Assembly: GCA_006538405.1 (NCBI GenBank)
Contig: BJKQ01000017.1
Coordinates: forward strand, 186,001 to 250,000
Reading direction: 5' to 3'
From: Hansfordia pulvinata
Taxonomy: Eukaryota > Ascomycota > Sordariomycetes > Xylariales
DNA length: 64,000 nt
A model generated the notes under the pieces. It searched no databases. It saw only the letters and a list, made by a program, of their open reading frames with translations, and was not told the DNA's origin. Each line of letters starts with the position of its first letter. Positions within the stretch are counted from its first letter, which is position 1. Made by a program: the position numbers and the translations under genes. Shown here in pieces: positions 35,745 through 46,264 of the stretch.

Positions 35745-37107
35745 ATGACGAGGCTGTGCGGATACAGGGTGCCGGCCCTCTTTCATTATCATCTTTTCTT
35801 TCTTTGATACAGGGTCAATGGTAAGACTCTGTGCCCTTAACGCTTACCCTGGTTCATCACAAAAGTTGGGTCTCAGTTCATGTTGGACAGCCCGTCTCAC
35901 TACGAGGAGGGCTGCTCTCGTTGGAAAGGGGGGGCGGGCAAGGTGGAAGACATGGCACCGTCTGAATAAAACCTAAAGCACCCACTGTCCGTTTCAGGAC
36001 ATACTCCAGCCCGCCTCGCCACGAGAGTAGCGACGAAAGCCTTCTGGGATGGCCGGATGTGGAAAGAGTTACAAAGAAGGCCTAGCGAGCCGGAGGCCAG
36101 GGATGTGGGATTCATCCACGCTTAGGACTTTCCAGACTCCGAGGTCCTCTCCCGTCGGGTGGCGACATGACTCTTTGCCAGCGATGTCAGGTCCTTGCTA
36201 TCAGCCCATACAGTGTTGGAGGAGAGCCGCTAATGATAATGGTCGTTTGAAGAGAGGGACTTCCGCTTGCAGCTGGAGACGTTGTGAATGAGACGGATTA
36301 CCGCCCTCGAATCTCTGAATCATAGCAGCAGCCTCAAGGAATTGAACGACATAGATAACATTCTGTACGTGATTCAAAATCAATATACTACCTACCTGGT
36401 ACCTACCTACCTACCTTCAATACAATCTACATAAACCTGAAAACGTCTTTTGCCATGTGTCGTGACGAGGTTCATAGCAGTCCCAAAAAGGAAGGCACGA
36501 CAGTGGAAGCGCCTGCGCTTGCTTTCACGGTGCCTACTCGTACGTGTACGTACCTAAGATAGGTGCGTTAGGTTAGATCACGCCCGTATGTGCGCAAAGT
36601 TGCCCTTCAACTCTCCAAACTGATTTTATTGCCTCTACAGATTTTCGTCCTTCGGATCACGAGTCTCCCACCTTCATACCACAACCAGAATGGAACCACC
36701 GGCTTGCCCACGAACCTTATCAACTCCTGACGGACACGACATCCCCAGACCACTGCCACCTTTCTCCGGGCCCGCCGCCCCTTCGCCACAGAGTGGCGGG
36801 CAGGACCAACAATCGGGATCATGGCCTGAAGATTTTATTACCACAACGGGCAACTTGGTGAGCATCCAGACACGGGGCCAAATCTACAGGCCGTACTTCG
36901 TGCCGCCTAAATCATATGCACCTACTTGCTACTAGGTTTGCAGATGGCATCCACGCTGCATTCCTTCTAATAGCTTCGCCCCGGCTGCACCGAAAGTCTG
37001 AATAAAAGCAGGCGGAGAACGAACCAACCTCCACGGGAAGAGTTCAATTCAGGATGAACACGCACATTCAACATCTCCTCCCCTGAATCACCCTACCCCA
37101 CCCAGTC
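35745..37107. other. Intergenic 1.4 kb, no supported gene
   Basis: TACC repeats occur near 36388-36415. An 81-codon frame at 36690-36935 lacks codon bias and was not accepted. Confidence 0.4.
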
Positions 37108-38354
37108 ATGTTTTTACCAGCCGCGACTCTCGCTCTGCTTGCCGCCGTCGGCCACGCGCTTCCTCAAGCTTCCCCGCCCGACAGCAACAGTGATTGGTAC
37201 CCCAAGGAGGCCCCCGGGCCAGCGCCGCTGCCGCTTCACGTGCTCCCCAAGCCGGGCCCGCAGCCGCTGCCCCAGGCGGCTGCCTCGGATTCAAACGCCG
37301 TGCGCATCGTGTCCTGGTCTCCCGAGCAGCTGCAGCGGGAGTGGGAGGCCAGGAAGGGAAACGTGTCCTGCCCGCCAGGCTTCGGATCGCCGGCCCCTCC
37401 GGTCCCCGGGAAGCCGCTGATTATGCCCCCGGGCGGGCGGGCGACGTACGGCAGCATGATACAGCTCTCCGATCCGGCGCAGCAGCCCTACCGGCCCGTG
37501 GGCGACATGCTGCGCAACATCACCTTCGAGATGGACGGGCGCCTCATTTTCCGCCAGTTCGGCGCGAGCTGCAACACGTTCCTGGTCGAGCCGCACATTG
37601 CCGTGACGCACGGCGATTGCGCATTTGTGCCCACTGAGGACGGCGTCTTCTGGACCGGCCTGGGGTTTGGCGCGTGGGACCAGTCGGTATACCGCGTCAA
37701 GACGGCGTACGTGGTCAACCGCCGCGACGTCGACTACCCCAGCGGCTGCGACACGGGGCGGCAATGGGCCGTCGTGGTGCTGGACAGGCCGGTTCCGGAA
37801 GCCATTCGAGGCTCTCAGCTCTTGTAAGTCTCTCGCTCGGCCCATCCCTTGACCCCTCGTGTCACTTGGAGAGACGTTGTGTACGTAGGCTGACGCTCAG
37901 AGTCCAGCAACCTGGTGCCGGATCCGCGAGGCTGGGCCGCCGAAAAGGCCGAGCTGCACATCCTCACGATGGAGGAGAGTCAGGACCCCAGAAATGCGGT
38001 GCAGGGCCCAGACGGCCCCGTGGCGGACGATCAGCTGACGCTGAGGAACAACTTCACCCTGGGAGGAGATTACAACCAGTGCCCCGACAGCCCCTTTCTC
38101 ACCTTCTCGGACTACTGGCCCGGAGGCAAGGGCGGGGGTGCGGTCTTCACCATGGACGGCGACGGCCGGTGTGGGTGATGGGCATCACGGGACTCCTGCC
38201 TATGGACCCCGACAACCTCAATCAACACACAGTTAAAGGCAGAGGCTCGGAAGTTGTGCAGAGTTCGCAATACATCTGGACTGGCCTGCAGATGGTCAAG
38301 GACGAGCTGGGCCGGGGAGCCAAGCCCGGTGGCGAGAGAGATGGGGCCTCTTGA
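37108..38354 (+). CDS. Secreted trypsin/V8-fold serine-protease-like protein, probably inactive
   Basis: Two exons, 37108-37823 and 37908 onward (GTAAGT donor, GTCCAG acceptor), start with a clear signal peptide (about 1-19) and a Pro-rich propeptide-like stretch. The core resembles secreted chymotrypsin-fold (S1B/V8-like) proteins: FGASCNTFLVEPHIAVTHGDC, then WAVVVLDRPVP. Where active enzymes have TA(G)HC, this has THGDC, which puts Asp at the His position. Where they have GxSG, this has GKGGGAVF, without Ser. So catalysis seems lost, if the alignment by eye is right. Near 38166-38167 the frame breaks by -1 at a C pair; one extra C continues into WVMGITGL and ends at 38354, about 387 residues. 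As read, it stops at 38176-38178. It neighbours two other secreted-protein genes. Confidence 0.65.
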
Positions 38355-38995
38355 AAGTATCTGTCATTACGGGCCTGACGCTGAAAAGCTATTTCTGGGT
38401 GGGTTTGAAGATTGCGGCGCTTCTTGGGCCATCGTGGAAGAAGAAGAAGTGGAGGCGGAGAGTCAATTAGAGCGCCGCGATGCTGCTTCGGAGGCACAAT
38501 TGCGGCGACCTCGGATTCTACCCCTTGAGTTGCGCGGTCTGTTCATGACTTACCCGAACCGTCCACAGCTGGTCAGCTTACCTGTCATCCGACCGTTGAC
38601 ATCTCGAGCCGCCGTCGCCTCGTCCTGCCGCCAACAGCCAGCCTGCGCCATTTTTTGCCGCCCGAAATAACCTGGAAGCGAGTCAAGCGGTGCGGACTCG
38701 GTGATAAGCTTATGAAAGCTCGAACGGCAATGCTGATGAGCCGAGGGGTCCCTGGGCCACATCCTTGCACTCTCGCATGGGTCCCGGTGAGAAGCAGGAC
38801 AAAGCAAGGGCACTTCCTCGCCACCATACTAACGTGAACAGGCGGTCATCTCACGCAAGCTGAACAACACTCGTCGATTTAAAGAGCGCGTCTGCCCTCA
38901 CCAGCGACGACAGCATCAAGGCGCGTCGTCAATCCTGCCACATCATTCCCCATACAAGCGCTCCAGGTGCACCGAAAACAAGACAAAAATCCACC
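38355..38995. other. Intergenic, no gene seen
   Basis: This holds the 3' flank of the protease-like gene and the promoter of the next secreted protein. Open frames here show no coding signs. Confidence 0.4.
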
Positions 38996-39367
38996 ATGCA
39001 GCTGGTACACCTCTTCACGGCCGGCCTGGCCATCCTCGGCTCCGCCCTGGTCTCGGCGCAGCCCATCGCCGCCACCAACAATGTCGTGGTCGAGCCGCGG
39101 AGCAACAGCGAGCCGGGCCTCCCGGCGCTGGGGCCGAGAAGCGACAAGCAGACCTTCGCGGCCGGATTCCCGGACTCTGGCGGCCCCGGAGGAAGCGGAA
39201 GTGAAAACAACGGCAACGGGGGCGGGTTGCCTACGTGGAAGCAGTTGCTGGAGGGGGCGAGTACGGCTAACCAGGTCATTAAGGACAACCACGGGGAGCT
39301 CAACGAGGGAGTGAAAACAACGGCCGGCAAGATTTGGAATGCGCTCACCGCCCCGAAATCGGGCTGA
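38996..39367 (+). CDS. Small secreted glycine-rich protein
   Basis: A single-exon gene of 123 residues. Residues 1-21 form a signal peptide ending in VSAQ. The mature chain has a short region rich in Asn, Ser and Gly (about 63-76) and a C-terminal helical stretch (about 78-118). It has no cysteine, which makes disulfide-stabilised effector folds unlikely. An R-S-D-K site near residue 50 could be a processing point. I do not recognise the family. The start is favoured because it gives the signal peptide and lies in an ACCATG context. Confidence 0.65.
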   Translation: MQLVHLFTAGLAILGSALVSAQPIAATNNVVVEPRSNSEPGLPALGPRSDKQTFAAGFPDSGGPGGSGSENNGNGGGLPTWKQLLEGASTANQVIKDNHGELNEGVKTTAGKIWNALTAPKSG

Positions 39368-39828
39368 TAAACGCTTAAGTGAGCGTAGAGGAAAGGGGAA
39401 CTTCGAGATCTAGCGGGGGAACTGGTGACCGCAGACGGAGGCGGCGCTGTCTTTTTCAAGCCCCAGAACCCAAGGTCACACCTTGCGAGAGGCGCCAGAG
39501 CTTTGACACCATGCCGGACGATCTGATTAGAATTATAGACCATAGAGAGGGGCAGGATAAAGGGCAGGCCACGCCACCTTCATGCACCCAAGACGCACGT
39601 ATTGGTATGCTTTCATTTCCATTTTATCCTAGATAGTATGCTTTAATGGATAATTTCCTCTCACGTGCCCCGCCATGTTTCCAGGCTCCCCACGAACATG
39701 AACGAGATACACGGTACCCTGCTTTTCTTTCAAGCATTCTATGTCTTCCCTCGGGCTGCTCCGCGGTGCGTCTTGCAGAACTCCTCAGTGCTCCCTGACA
39801 CCGTTCGTGGGCTGGTCCAGAGGCAAGC
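39368..39828. other. Convergent intergenic spacer
   Basis: It separates two secreted-protein genes that converge. No gene is seen. Confidence 0.4.
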
Positions 39829-40362
39829 TCAGGTGTAATCCTCAGCCGTGAACTCTTTCTCCTGCTGCTGCTGGCCTCCTGACGACTCGTCCCCCGTCCC
39901 CTCGCACCTCCGGATTTTCCCTATTATCGGGACGAAGTTGCTGTGGATCATCATGGCCCCGGAGACGTGCTTGACGGCGGCGATCCTGTGCCCGATGGTC
40001 TCGTAGCAGAGATAGTTGTACTCCTGCCTCGAGCACTCCCGGATGCTCGCGGACTGCTCCTGGGACCACTTCTCGTGGTAGACCATCTGGCCCAGGTGGT
40101 TCTGGAAGACGGTGTTGTGGCCCTGGATGTGGCACCAGCAGATGTGCTGGGACTCCGGGACGACGCAGATGTCGACGCTCAGGCTCGGCGGCCGGCGCAT
40201 CGCCGGCCACGCGGGGGCGGCCAGGTAGGTCATGCCGCCCGTGACCTTGTCCTGCAGCAGCGACTCGCCCGAGTTGATCGGGACGGCGCACAGGTTGGTC
40301 TCCGCCGCCGCCAGCGAGGGCGCGGCGGCGCCGAGGGCCAGGAGGACTAGTTGTGGGAGCAT
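39829..40362 (-). CDS. Secreted cysteine-containing hypothetical protein
   Basis: A single-exon gene of 177 residues with a signal peptide (about 1-19, Leu/Ala-rich, ending SLAAAE). Seven cysteines are seen in the mature chain, including an ICWC pair in the middle, so one may be unpaired or form an intermolecular bond. The C-terminus is Gln/Glu-rich. No family is recognised. A poly-T/purine leader and TATA-like sequence (TTATATATACC on the plus strand near 40470) lie upstream on the minus strand. It is the third secreted-protein gene within 3.3 kb. Confidence 0.65.
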   Translation of the reverse strand: MLPQLVLLALGAAAPSLAAAETNLCAVPINSGESLLQDKVTGGMTYLAAPAWPAMRRPPSLSVDICVVPESQHICWCHIQGHNTVFQNHLGQMVYHEKWSQEQSASIRECSRQEYNYLCYETIGHRIAAVKHVSGAMMIHSNFVPIIGKIRRCEGTGDESSGGQQQQEKEFTAEDYT

Positions 40363-41189
40363 CAGCGGCAGGGTTTTTTTCTTTAGTGGACTTTGGGGGG
40401 ATTCCCGATACTCATTGGGGGGGCTTGGGAGACGAGAGGATGCCGGGGAGACGAGAAGCCGGAGAGACGCTTATATATACCTAGGTGGTAGGTATTGAGA
40501 CTCGGCAAGTACCTACTTGCATTCATGTTGTTCTGCGATACAATGAACCAACTGGCCCAACTTCGACTGATATCCCGGTACCTAGATACCTGGCTTCCCC
40601 GGACTTAATCGGCATGAAAAGAAAACCTCCTACACGTATAGGACTGGATCAGGTACCTACCTTATCTAGCCTCGGGGTTTAGGGGCGTTTCGCTCGCTGC
40701 CTGCGCACGACGAAGGCGAATGGCTGCCTGTGAAAGCGAGTGGCTGCCTGTGTGCAAGGTTGCTATAATAAGCTTGACAGTGGCAAACCATCCAACCTAT
40801 TGACCGCTTTGCAGAATGAACAGGTATTTCGAGAATCTGCAGCTGTGCTTCACTCCCGCACGGCCCGGCCTTCCAATTCTCCCGCGTTCGGCTGGATTTC
40901 GTCCGGCCGCCATCATTGAGCGGATCCGTTCTTTCCCACCGCGAAAAATAAGGCAGTGCAGGCGCGGGCTTTCCTTTTCATTGGCAGCTCCTTCCTCTCC
41001 ATGCACCGAGTATCTCTCTTCTTCTTTTACAGTACCTACAAGTTATGTTGTTCTTCTGGTTCTAAGTTTTCCTATCTTTTTCTCCTTCTCCTTTTCTTGT
41101 TTCGCTCCGTCGATCCTGCTCGGCCAACGAAATCACACAAGACGCTTGCGCTTTGTTTAAGGCTGCCAGTATCTCCCGATCGGTGAGCG
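40363..41189. other. Intergenic, no gene seen
   Basis: TACC/GGTACC words lie near 40480-40670. The plus-strand open frames here are rich in Phe and Ser and look non-coding. Confidence 0.4.
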
Positions 41190-41561
41190 TCACCATCTAC
41201 CAGCTTGAGGGGCCTTCCTCGAGCTGCGCCGGTACGTGGCGCCGTGATGCACACGGGCGCAAAGTATTTGACCGGAGAGCCGGATGGCCGTTGCGGCGTA
41301 GATGCCCCCGTCCGGCTCGGCCTCGATGGGCTTCTCCAGCGACGCGCTCGTGACCTCGACGGTGTCGCGCCTGGCCCGGATCGCCCGGAACAGCGCGTCG
41401 CGTCGGAGCCTGTCCTGCTCCCCGGCGTCTCCGGCTTGATCTCCGTGATCTGCTCCGACCTCGGGTGAGGACCCGGGATCTCGCTTTGGCTCAGGCCGTC
41501 CGGAGAGAGGCTCGGGCGGTCCTCGCTGGCCACCACAGCAATCTGACGTCTGCGACCAACT
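41190..41561 (-). pseudogene. Possible coding relic or internal exon without start
   Basis: An open minus-strand frame of 123 codons has no Met, so it is not a complete gene. From about 41420 down to 41240 nearly every codon ends in G or C, as in the real genes of this window. The predicted peptide has a plausible charged helix followed by a strand-like part (RRDTVEVTSASLEKP, then GGIYAATAIRLSGQ). I recognise no family. It could be a remnant of a lost gene or an exon of an unseen spliced gene. The opposite-strand frame over the same bases is likely its shadow. Confidence 0.25.
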
Positions 41562-42976
41562 TCAGGGTGGCGTCGGTCCAGTGCTGTCGTCGGGGTCGCG
41601 GTTCGCAGTCCACACTGTGAGGCCCAGAATGTCGCAGACCCTCCGGCTCGGGAAAATACCATTCTAGTGGAGTATCTGTCGTTCTTCCCCTTCACCGAGA
41701 GGCTTGTTCGGTATTCACGAGAAAGGAGGACATTATATCCCAGTTTGTGAATGGATATGCGAAAAGAAACACGTATGGAAGTGCGTCAGTGTTGGTGATG
41801 TAAGCAACCGGTTTCCGGGTTAGATAGAGGACCGCAGACCGACATGGACCATGCAATGTGATGTATCTTCAAAGTGAGGTATTATTGACTCTCACACATG
41901 TACCGGCCAGTGGTATTCAGGAAGCCTGGCCATGGCGTACCATATGAGCAGCACCCCACGGCAGTCGCATGTTTCGACGAGTCAGTCGTTGACAAGTCAA
42001 GTGTCGGCCGAGGTGGTAGTGGGCGATGTCAGATCCGCGATGATTCATTCCATGGTGGTTTGTGCCACCTCAATCTACCCTAATTATGTCTTCATACGTT
42101 TGTGCTTAGGCTTGAGGCTATTTGGCTTATGACTCCAAAGCGCTCCTTGTTGCGCTCAGTCCGGTCGGTTGCAACGTTATCCCCGGCGGCGAGGAATATC
42201 TTTCTGGAGGGAATGGTATATGCCCCAAGAGCCACGCTTCCCATTGACACGTTCCAGCTCTTTCGGACTTGAGGAAGTCAGCCGAGCAGACGTCACACAC
42301 CACACTCTCAAGGCACAAGACACAGAGGGAGTGTTGATTTATGAATGGCGTCAGGAATCACCCGGCGGCTCTAATATGCATGTTCTGCAGCCCCGAGATA
42401 TGGAAACAGTAGGTAAACAGATTTGGCCCCTTCCGTAGACGAGGGCCGCAGGCTTCCCCGTCTCTCAAACCCGAAAATAAAACGCCCGTATGCAAACCTG
42501 TTTGTGGCTGGTGCGCCAGCTTCTGATGGCTTTTTGTTGTTGTTTTTACATGTACAATGCTATATCATGGCCACGGCAGACTGGCGGGCCCTTGTCGAAG
42601 GCGTGGCGTGGCCCCGGGTCGTGATCGATACCAATCGACTTGGACGTCGATCCGTCTGCCCTCCCAAGCTCCACGAGGGCGAGGTCCGTCTTCTCTTTCC
42701 ACCGGTGGGTACGCAAAACGCGCCAAGTATGAATGGCCGTCGCCCGTCGTCGAAGGGGGTACCGTCACATCGCTGCCGTTGTCGCTGCCGCTGCTGCCGT
42801 CGTTGTCGTTGTGGTGATGGCCGTGGGCTCGGGTCACGGAGCCCGCGGCGCCCCAATCTTCCCTACTCGGCCGTTTGCCCCCCCAAGGCCACCGGCGTCT
42901 CATATCCTTCCTTGGGCAGTTATATCGACTTGGCGGTCCGGCAGGAGAGGCCATGGGGAGGGGAGGCGAGGCCTCT
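41562..42976. other. Intergenic, no gene seen
   Basis: Nothing supportable. A CCGTTGTCGCTG-type repeat near 42775-42815 makes long open frames on both strands. Confidence 0.4.
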
Positions 42977-43397
42977 CTACCTCTTCTTGCGGGCGTTCTG
43001 GGTCATGCGGTCCTTGAAGCGGGCCAGGTGGTGGTTGACCTCGGAGCTCTTGACCTTGGGGGCCGGGGGCGCGTCCATGCAGTGGCGCAGCTGCTGCTCG
43101 ACGGCGCCGCAGGCCGCGGTGCTGTAGCCGGCCGATGCCCAGCAAGCTGTTTGTCCTCGGGCGGTTAGTGAGTAGTCAATGGATGGGCTGGGCTGGGCTG
43201 ATCTGAGGGGGGCGAGGAGGTAGAGGGCAAAGAGGGAGAGGGCGGCAAGAGGGGCCATGTGAGGGCTGAGGGTACGAACCCAGGACCGAGGACATGATGC
43301 TGACGCAGGGCTTCTCGGCGACGCCGTTGGGGGTCTTGACGCGCAGCTTCTGCAGCGGCGGCATGCGGCTGAGCCGCGCTCCAGCTGGCGGAGACAT
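42977..43397 (-). CDS. mrp10: Mitochondrial small ribosomal subunit protein mS37 (Mrp10)
   Basis: Two exons on the minus strand, 43280-43397 and 42977-43146. They are joined over a 133-base intron with a GTTCGT donor, a CACTAAC branch point and an ACAG acceptor, giving 95 residues. The protein matches Mrp10 in size and layout: an N-terminal PPLQKLRVK motif, then a CHCH fold with Cys31, Cys41, Cys52 and Cys62 (CX9C, a ten-residue link, CX9C). A basic C-terminus follows with NHHLARFKDRM. Such proteins are imported and oxidised by the Mia40 pathway, or reach the matrix, and join the mitochondrial 37S ribosome. Read without the intron, the frame runs on misleadingly upstream to 43750. The donor is not the common GTAAGT, but the join restores a conserved cysteine spacing. 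Confidence 0.9.
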
Positions 43398-44989
43398 GAT
43401 GTGTCGTTTGTGTATGGGGTGTGTAGAGATGCGGGCGTCCGTCCGGGTGTCCAGGAGCGCTGTCGCGGATCGTCGAGGTCGTCGTCGCTCGTCGTCAAAA
43501 GGGGTCGCCGTGGTGAGGCAGCTTTTCGGCAGGCAGACGGCATGCGCGCGCGCTGGCTGCCGGCCGGGCGAAAATTCAGGGTGGGTCCTTGCGACGTGCC
43601 GGGTCCACGGGCGTCGCGACTGATGGGGCAGCACTGGTAGGTACGTACCCCGGTGCATTCAATCCGCACTAAGACATCTTCGAAGATATCCCAGCTACAC
43701 CAGATACAGCTGACGCCAGCTGCCAAATAAGATCTATCAGACGCCCGCACAAAGAGAAGTCAGATGGAATCGCCTTGGTACCTTAGGTATTCGTGGGGGC
43801 ATTCCACCTCCCGGCATCCATTGGTCACTGGTTCAGAGCGCCATCACAATTCAACACCAACGCCAGCATCCTCACGCGCAGTTCGTAGCTACGCAAACCA
43901 CTAAGAAACTATCCGCCACCAATCAAGCCAGTGTCAGAAACAGTAATCGGTTCCTGTCTTCTGTTGCTCACCCACCTCGTCGATCTGCCTCGACTCGCCT
44001 CATCTAATCTAATCAGATCAGATCAGATCTGCACCCTGCGGCCGTCTCCGCAAGGAAGCTTGGACATGGGTTGGCACCAGCTATCCGCACGCTCACTCCA
44101 TGCAGTCATTAACTAGCATGTCCACACTCATACTGGGCACACAGCAGGCCAGCAGCTTCGTCGGCGAGTAGCCATCTCCACGCTCCTCACTCGCCACGGC
44201 TCGCCTCTTGAATCTCCCGAACTGGTTCTGGCCTCGAGTCGACTCGGAGCCGACGCTCTGTCGACCGCGACACGGGCCCCCGTCGAGTCTCGATGCGCCG
44301 CTCAAGCGGCGAGATGCGTCCATCAGTCACAGTTTCAGCCTCCCCCACGGCGTCGGCGACGAGGCTATTTCTCAGCTGGCATTAACGCCATGCCTGGGCC
44401 CTGCGCCATTACCTAAGAACTTTCTCTTCCCTTTTTCTTTTTCGCGGCTTCTGGAAAAGAAAAAGGACCCAACCGCGACCTCGAAGCGGCCCAACTTTGT
44501 CAGGTCGCTTACGCCGCCACGACCTAGGAGGGAGGGACCAAGACCATGTGGATCCTGTTCTCCAAGAGAACCCTGCAGGCTGCAAGCTCTTGGAGGGCCA
44601 CTGCGAGTGCGGATACCCGTCTCCCTTCCTCGGTAGGTGCGATGCCTAGCGCCGTTGTGGCTTGCGTTGAAGCTCTGCCGCCGGCTGATCGTTAGCGGCC
44701 GTGGCAGCCTCTTTCATCATCTTTTCCCTCTGGGCCTTCGGTGCAGCTCGCGTCTTATTACGCGGCAGTCGTACGAGTACGTGCTGGATCCCGCAAGCTC
44801 CGTTCTCGGCCTTTCTGCTGCTATTTTCGCTTTCTAGCCGGCCAACGCTCGCCCGCCTGCTCCCGCAAAAGGGCAGCAAACGCCGCGCTGGGCCGAGGTC
44901 TGGGTCGGGACAGATCGGGCGCTAGCCACGCCTGGTGGCACGCCCGCCGGCGACGGCGAATCAACGGCGTGATCCTCCGCCACTGATCA

Positions 44990-44998
44990 ATCTGATAA
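44990..44998 (+). promoter_or_regulatory. ATCTGATAA, SreA/Urbs1-type iron GATA site
   Basis: This is a perfect match to ATCWGATAA, the published target of the fungal iron-repressor GATA factors. It lies 1.27 kb upstream of a siderophore transporter. Confidence 0.6.
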
Positions 44999-45013
44999 TG
45001 TTCAATCTTATCA

Positions 45014-45022
45014 ATCTGATAA
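45014..45022 (+). promoter_or_regulatory. Second ATCTGATAA iron GATA site
   Basis: An identical copy 24 bases downstream of the first, in the same orientation. An inverted GATAA (CTTATCA) lies between the two at about 45007-45013. Confidence 0.6.
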
Positions 45023-46264
45023 AATTTCACCACCACGCCACCAGGTCAGGGCCCAGTGCCACACCCGGCCTGATGGCTGGCTGCGAGACCCAGATTAGCC
45101 CTTCTCGACTCTGGACTTGCGGGCCAAGGCCGCGTGCTGGGGCCGCTTCGGGCAGTCTGCCCGTCTCTGGCACGCCATGCTTGCGATGCCGGCGGAACCT
45201 GCCATCCGGATCAACAGCGGGCGGCCGTGGAGAGACGGCGCAGGTTGCCGAACAGTTGCGGAATCGCCAGGCGTCGGCCGTGCTCGTGTGGGCGAGCTCG
45301 TGTTGCTTGCACGTCCAGCAAGTCATCAGTCTGTCTCTGGTCTTAAGTTGCCAGTGTTCCGTTGACCGCGGCCCGATTGCGTGTGGGCGAGCATCACCCG
45401 ACGTGGGGCATGGGCTTCGCCTGATTCTCTTTCTCAGTTCAGCCCGCCCGGGCTGGCTGAAGATCGCTCTGCGGACCGCCCGCCTCGCAACCCACGTGCC
45501 AGCGTTCGCTGCCCGTCAAGCAGCTTCGCCGACAAGACGCCTCGCCTCAACCACTCGTGCAGCACATTCGACCGCCGGTTCGGACTCCAGCGGCTGGTCT
45601 CGACCCCCCTGTTGACCTCAACCCCCCCGCGGGACCCCTCCCGATCAACAAGTCAGGTCAGCTCCGAGCTCGCGTGGGGCCCTGCCTACTCGTACGCCGT
45701 GGATCCCCCAGGTGCCATGTGTAACTGGCGGGAGCCTCTGCCGGGGCCGGCTCGGTCGTCTGCACCGTCTTGGGGCCTAGTGGCACTCAGTCGACCCTGC
45801 ACCCACCTGTTCATCTTACCATGTGCGCGCAGCATCCGCTTCCCAAGAATCCCACCCCGCCGAGCACGCGACCCGGACCCGAAGACTCCAGTCTAGTCTG
45901 GCCCATGCAGACGGGATCGGCCTGGCCTGGCCCTAGATCCTCGCCCGCTGCAGCTCCGAGCATTGCCCCAATCGTCGAGCCTTGCCTGCTTCTTTCTACC
46001 TACGGCACCTACCTGATCCAGCCAATGCAGGTCGTGCGTGAGCAGCTGGCTTAGCTGGGTCGCCTCCGGTCCCTGATTCCGCATGTGGGCTTGCTTCCAG
46101 ATAAAAGTCCCGTGTCTGCCCGCCCCTCTGTCTTCCGTTTCTCCTACCTGCCCCCCCTGTAGTGATCTGCACCACTCTTGAGCATCTCTTGGTTCGCCAG
46201 GCCAACTGTGTTTGCCCCGCTCTATCCATATCACCGACAGCTGCTGCTTCTGCGACCCTTCACC

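Larger units (their letters stand above)
43398..46264. other. Intergenic 2.9 kb upstream of the siderophore transporter
   Basis: No gene is supported. The stretch holds an AATCAGATCAGATC repeat near 44008-44030, two ATCTGATAA sites at 44990-45022, a TACTCGTACG word near 45687 and a C/T-rich leader just before the transporter. Confidence 0.4.

Noticed and set aside
36690..36935. 81-codon plus-strand frame
   Set aside because: It has no codon bias, signal peptide or domain. A GTGAGC inside could be a donor, but no partner exon is evident.
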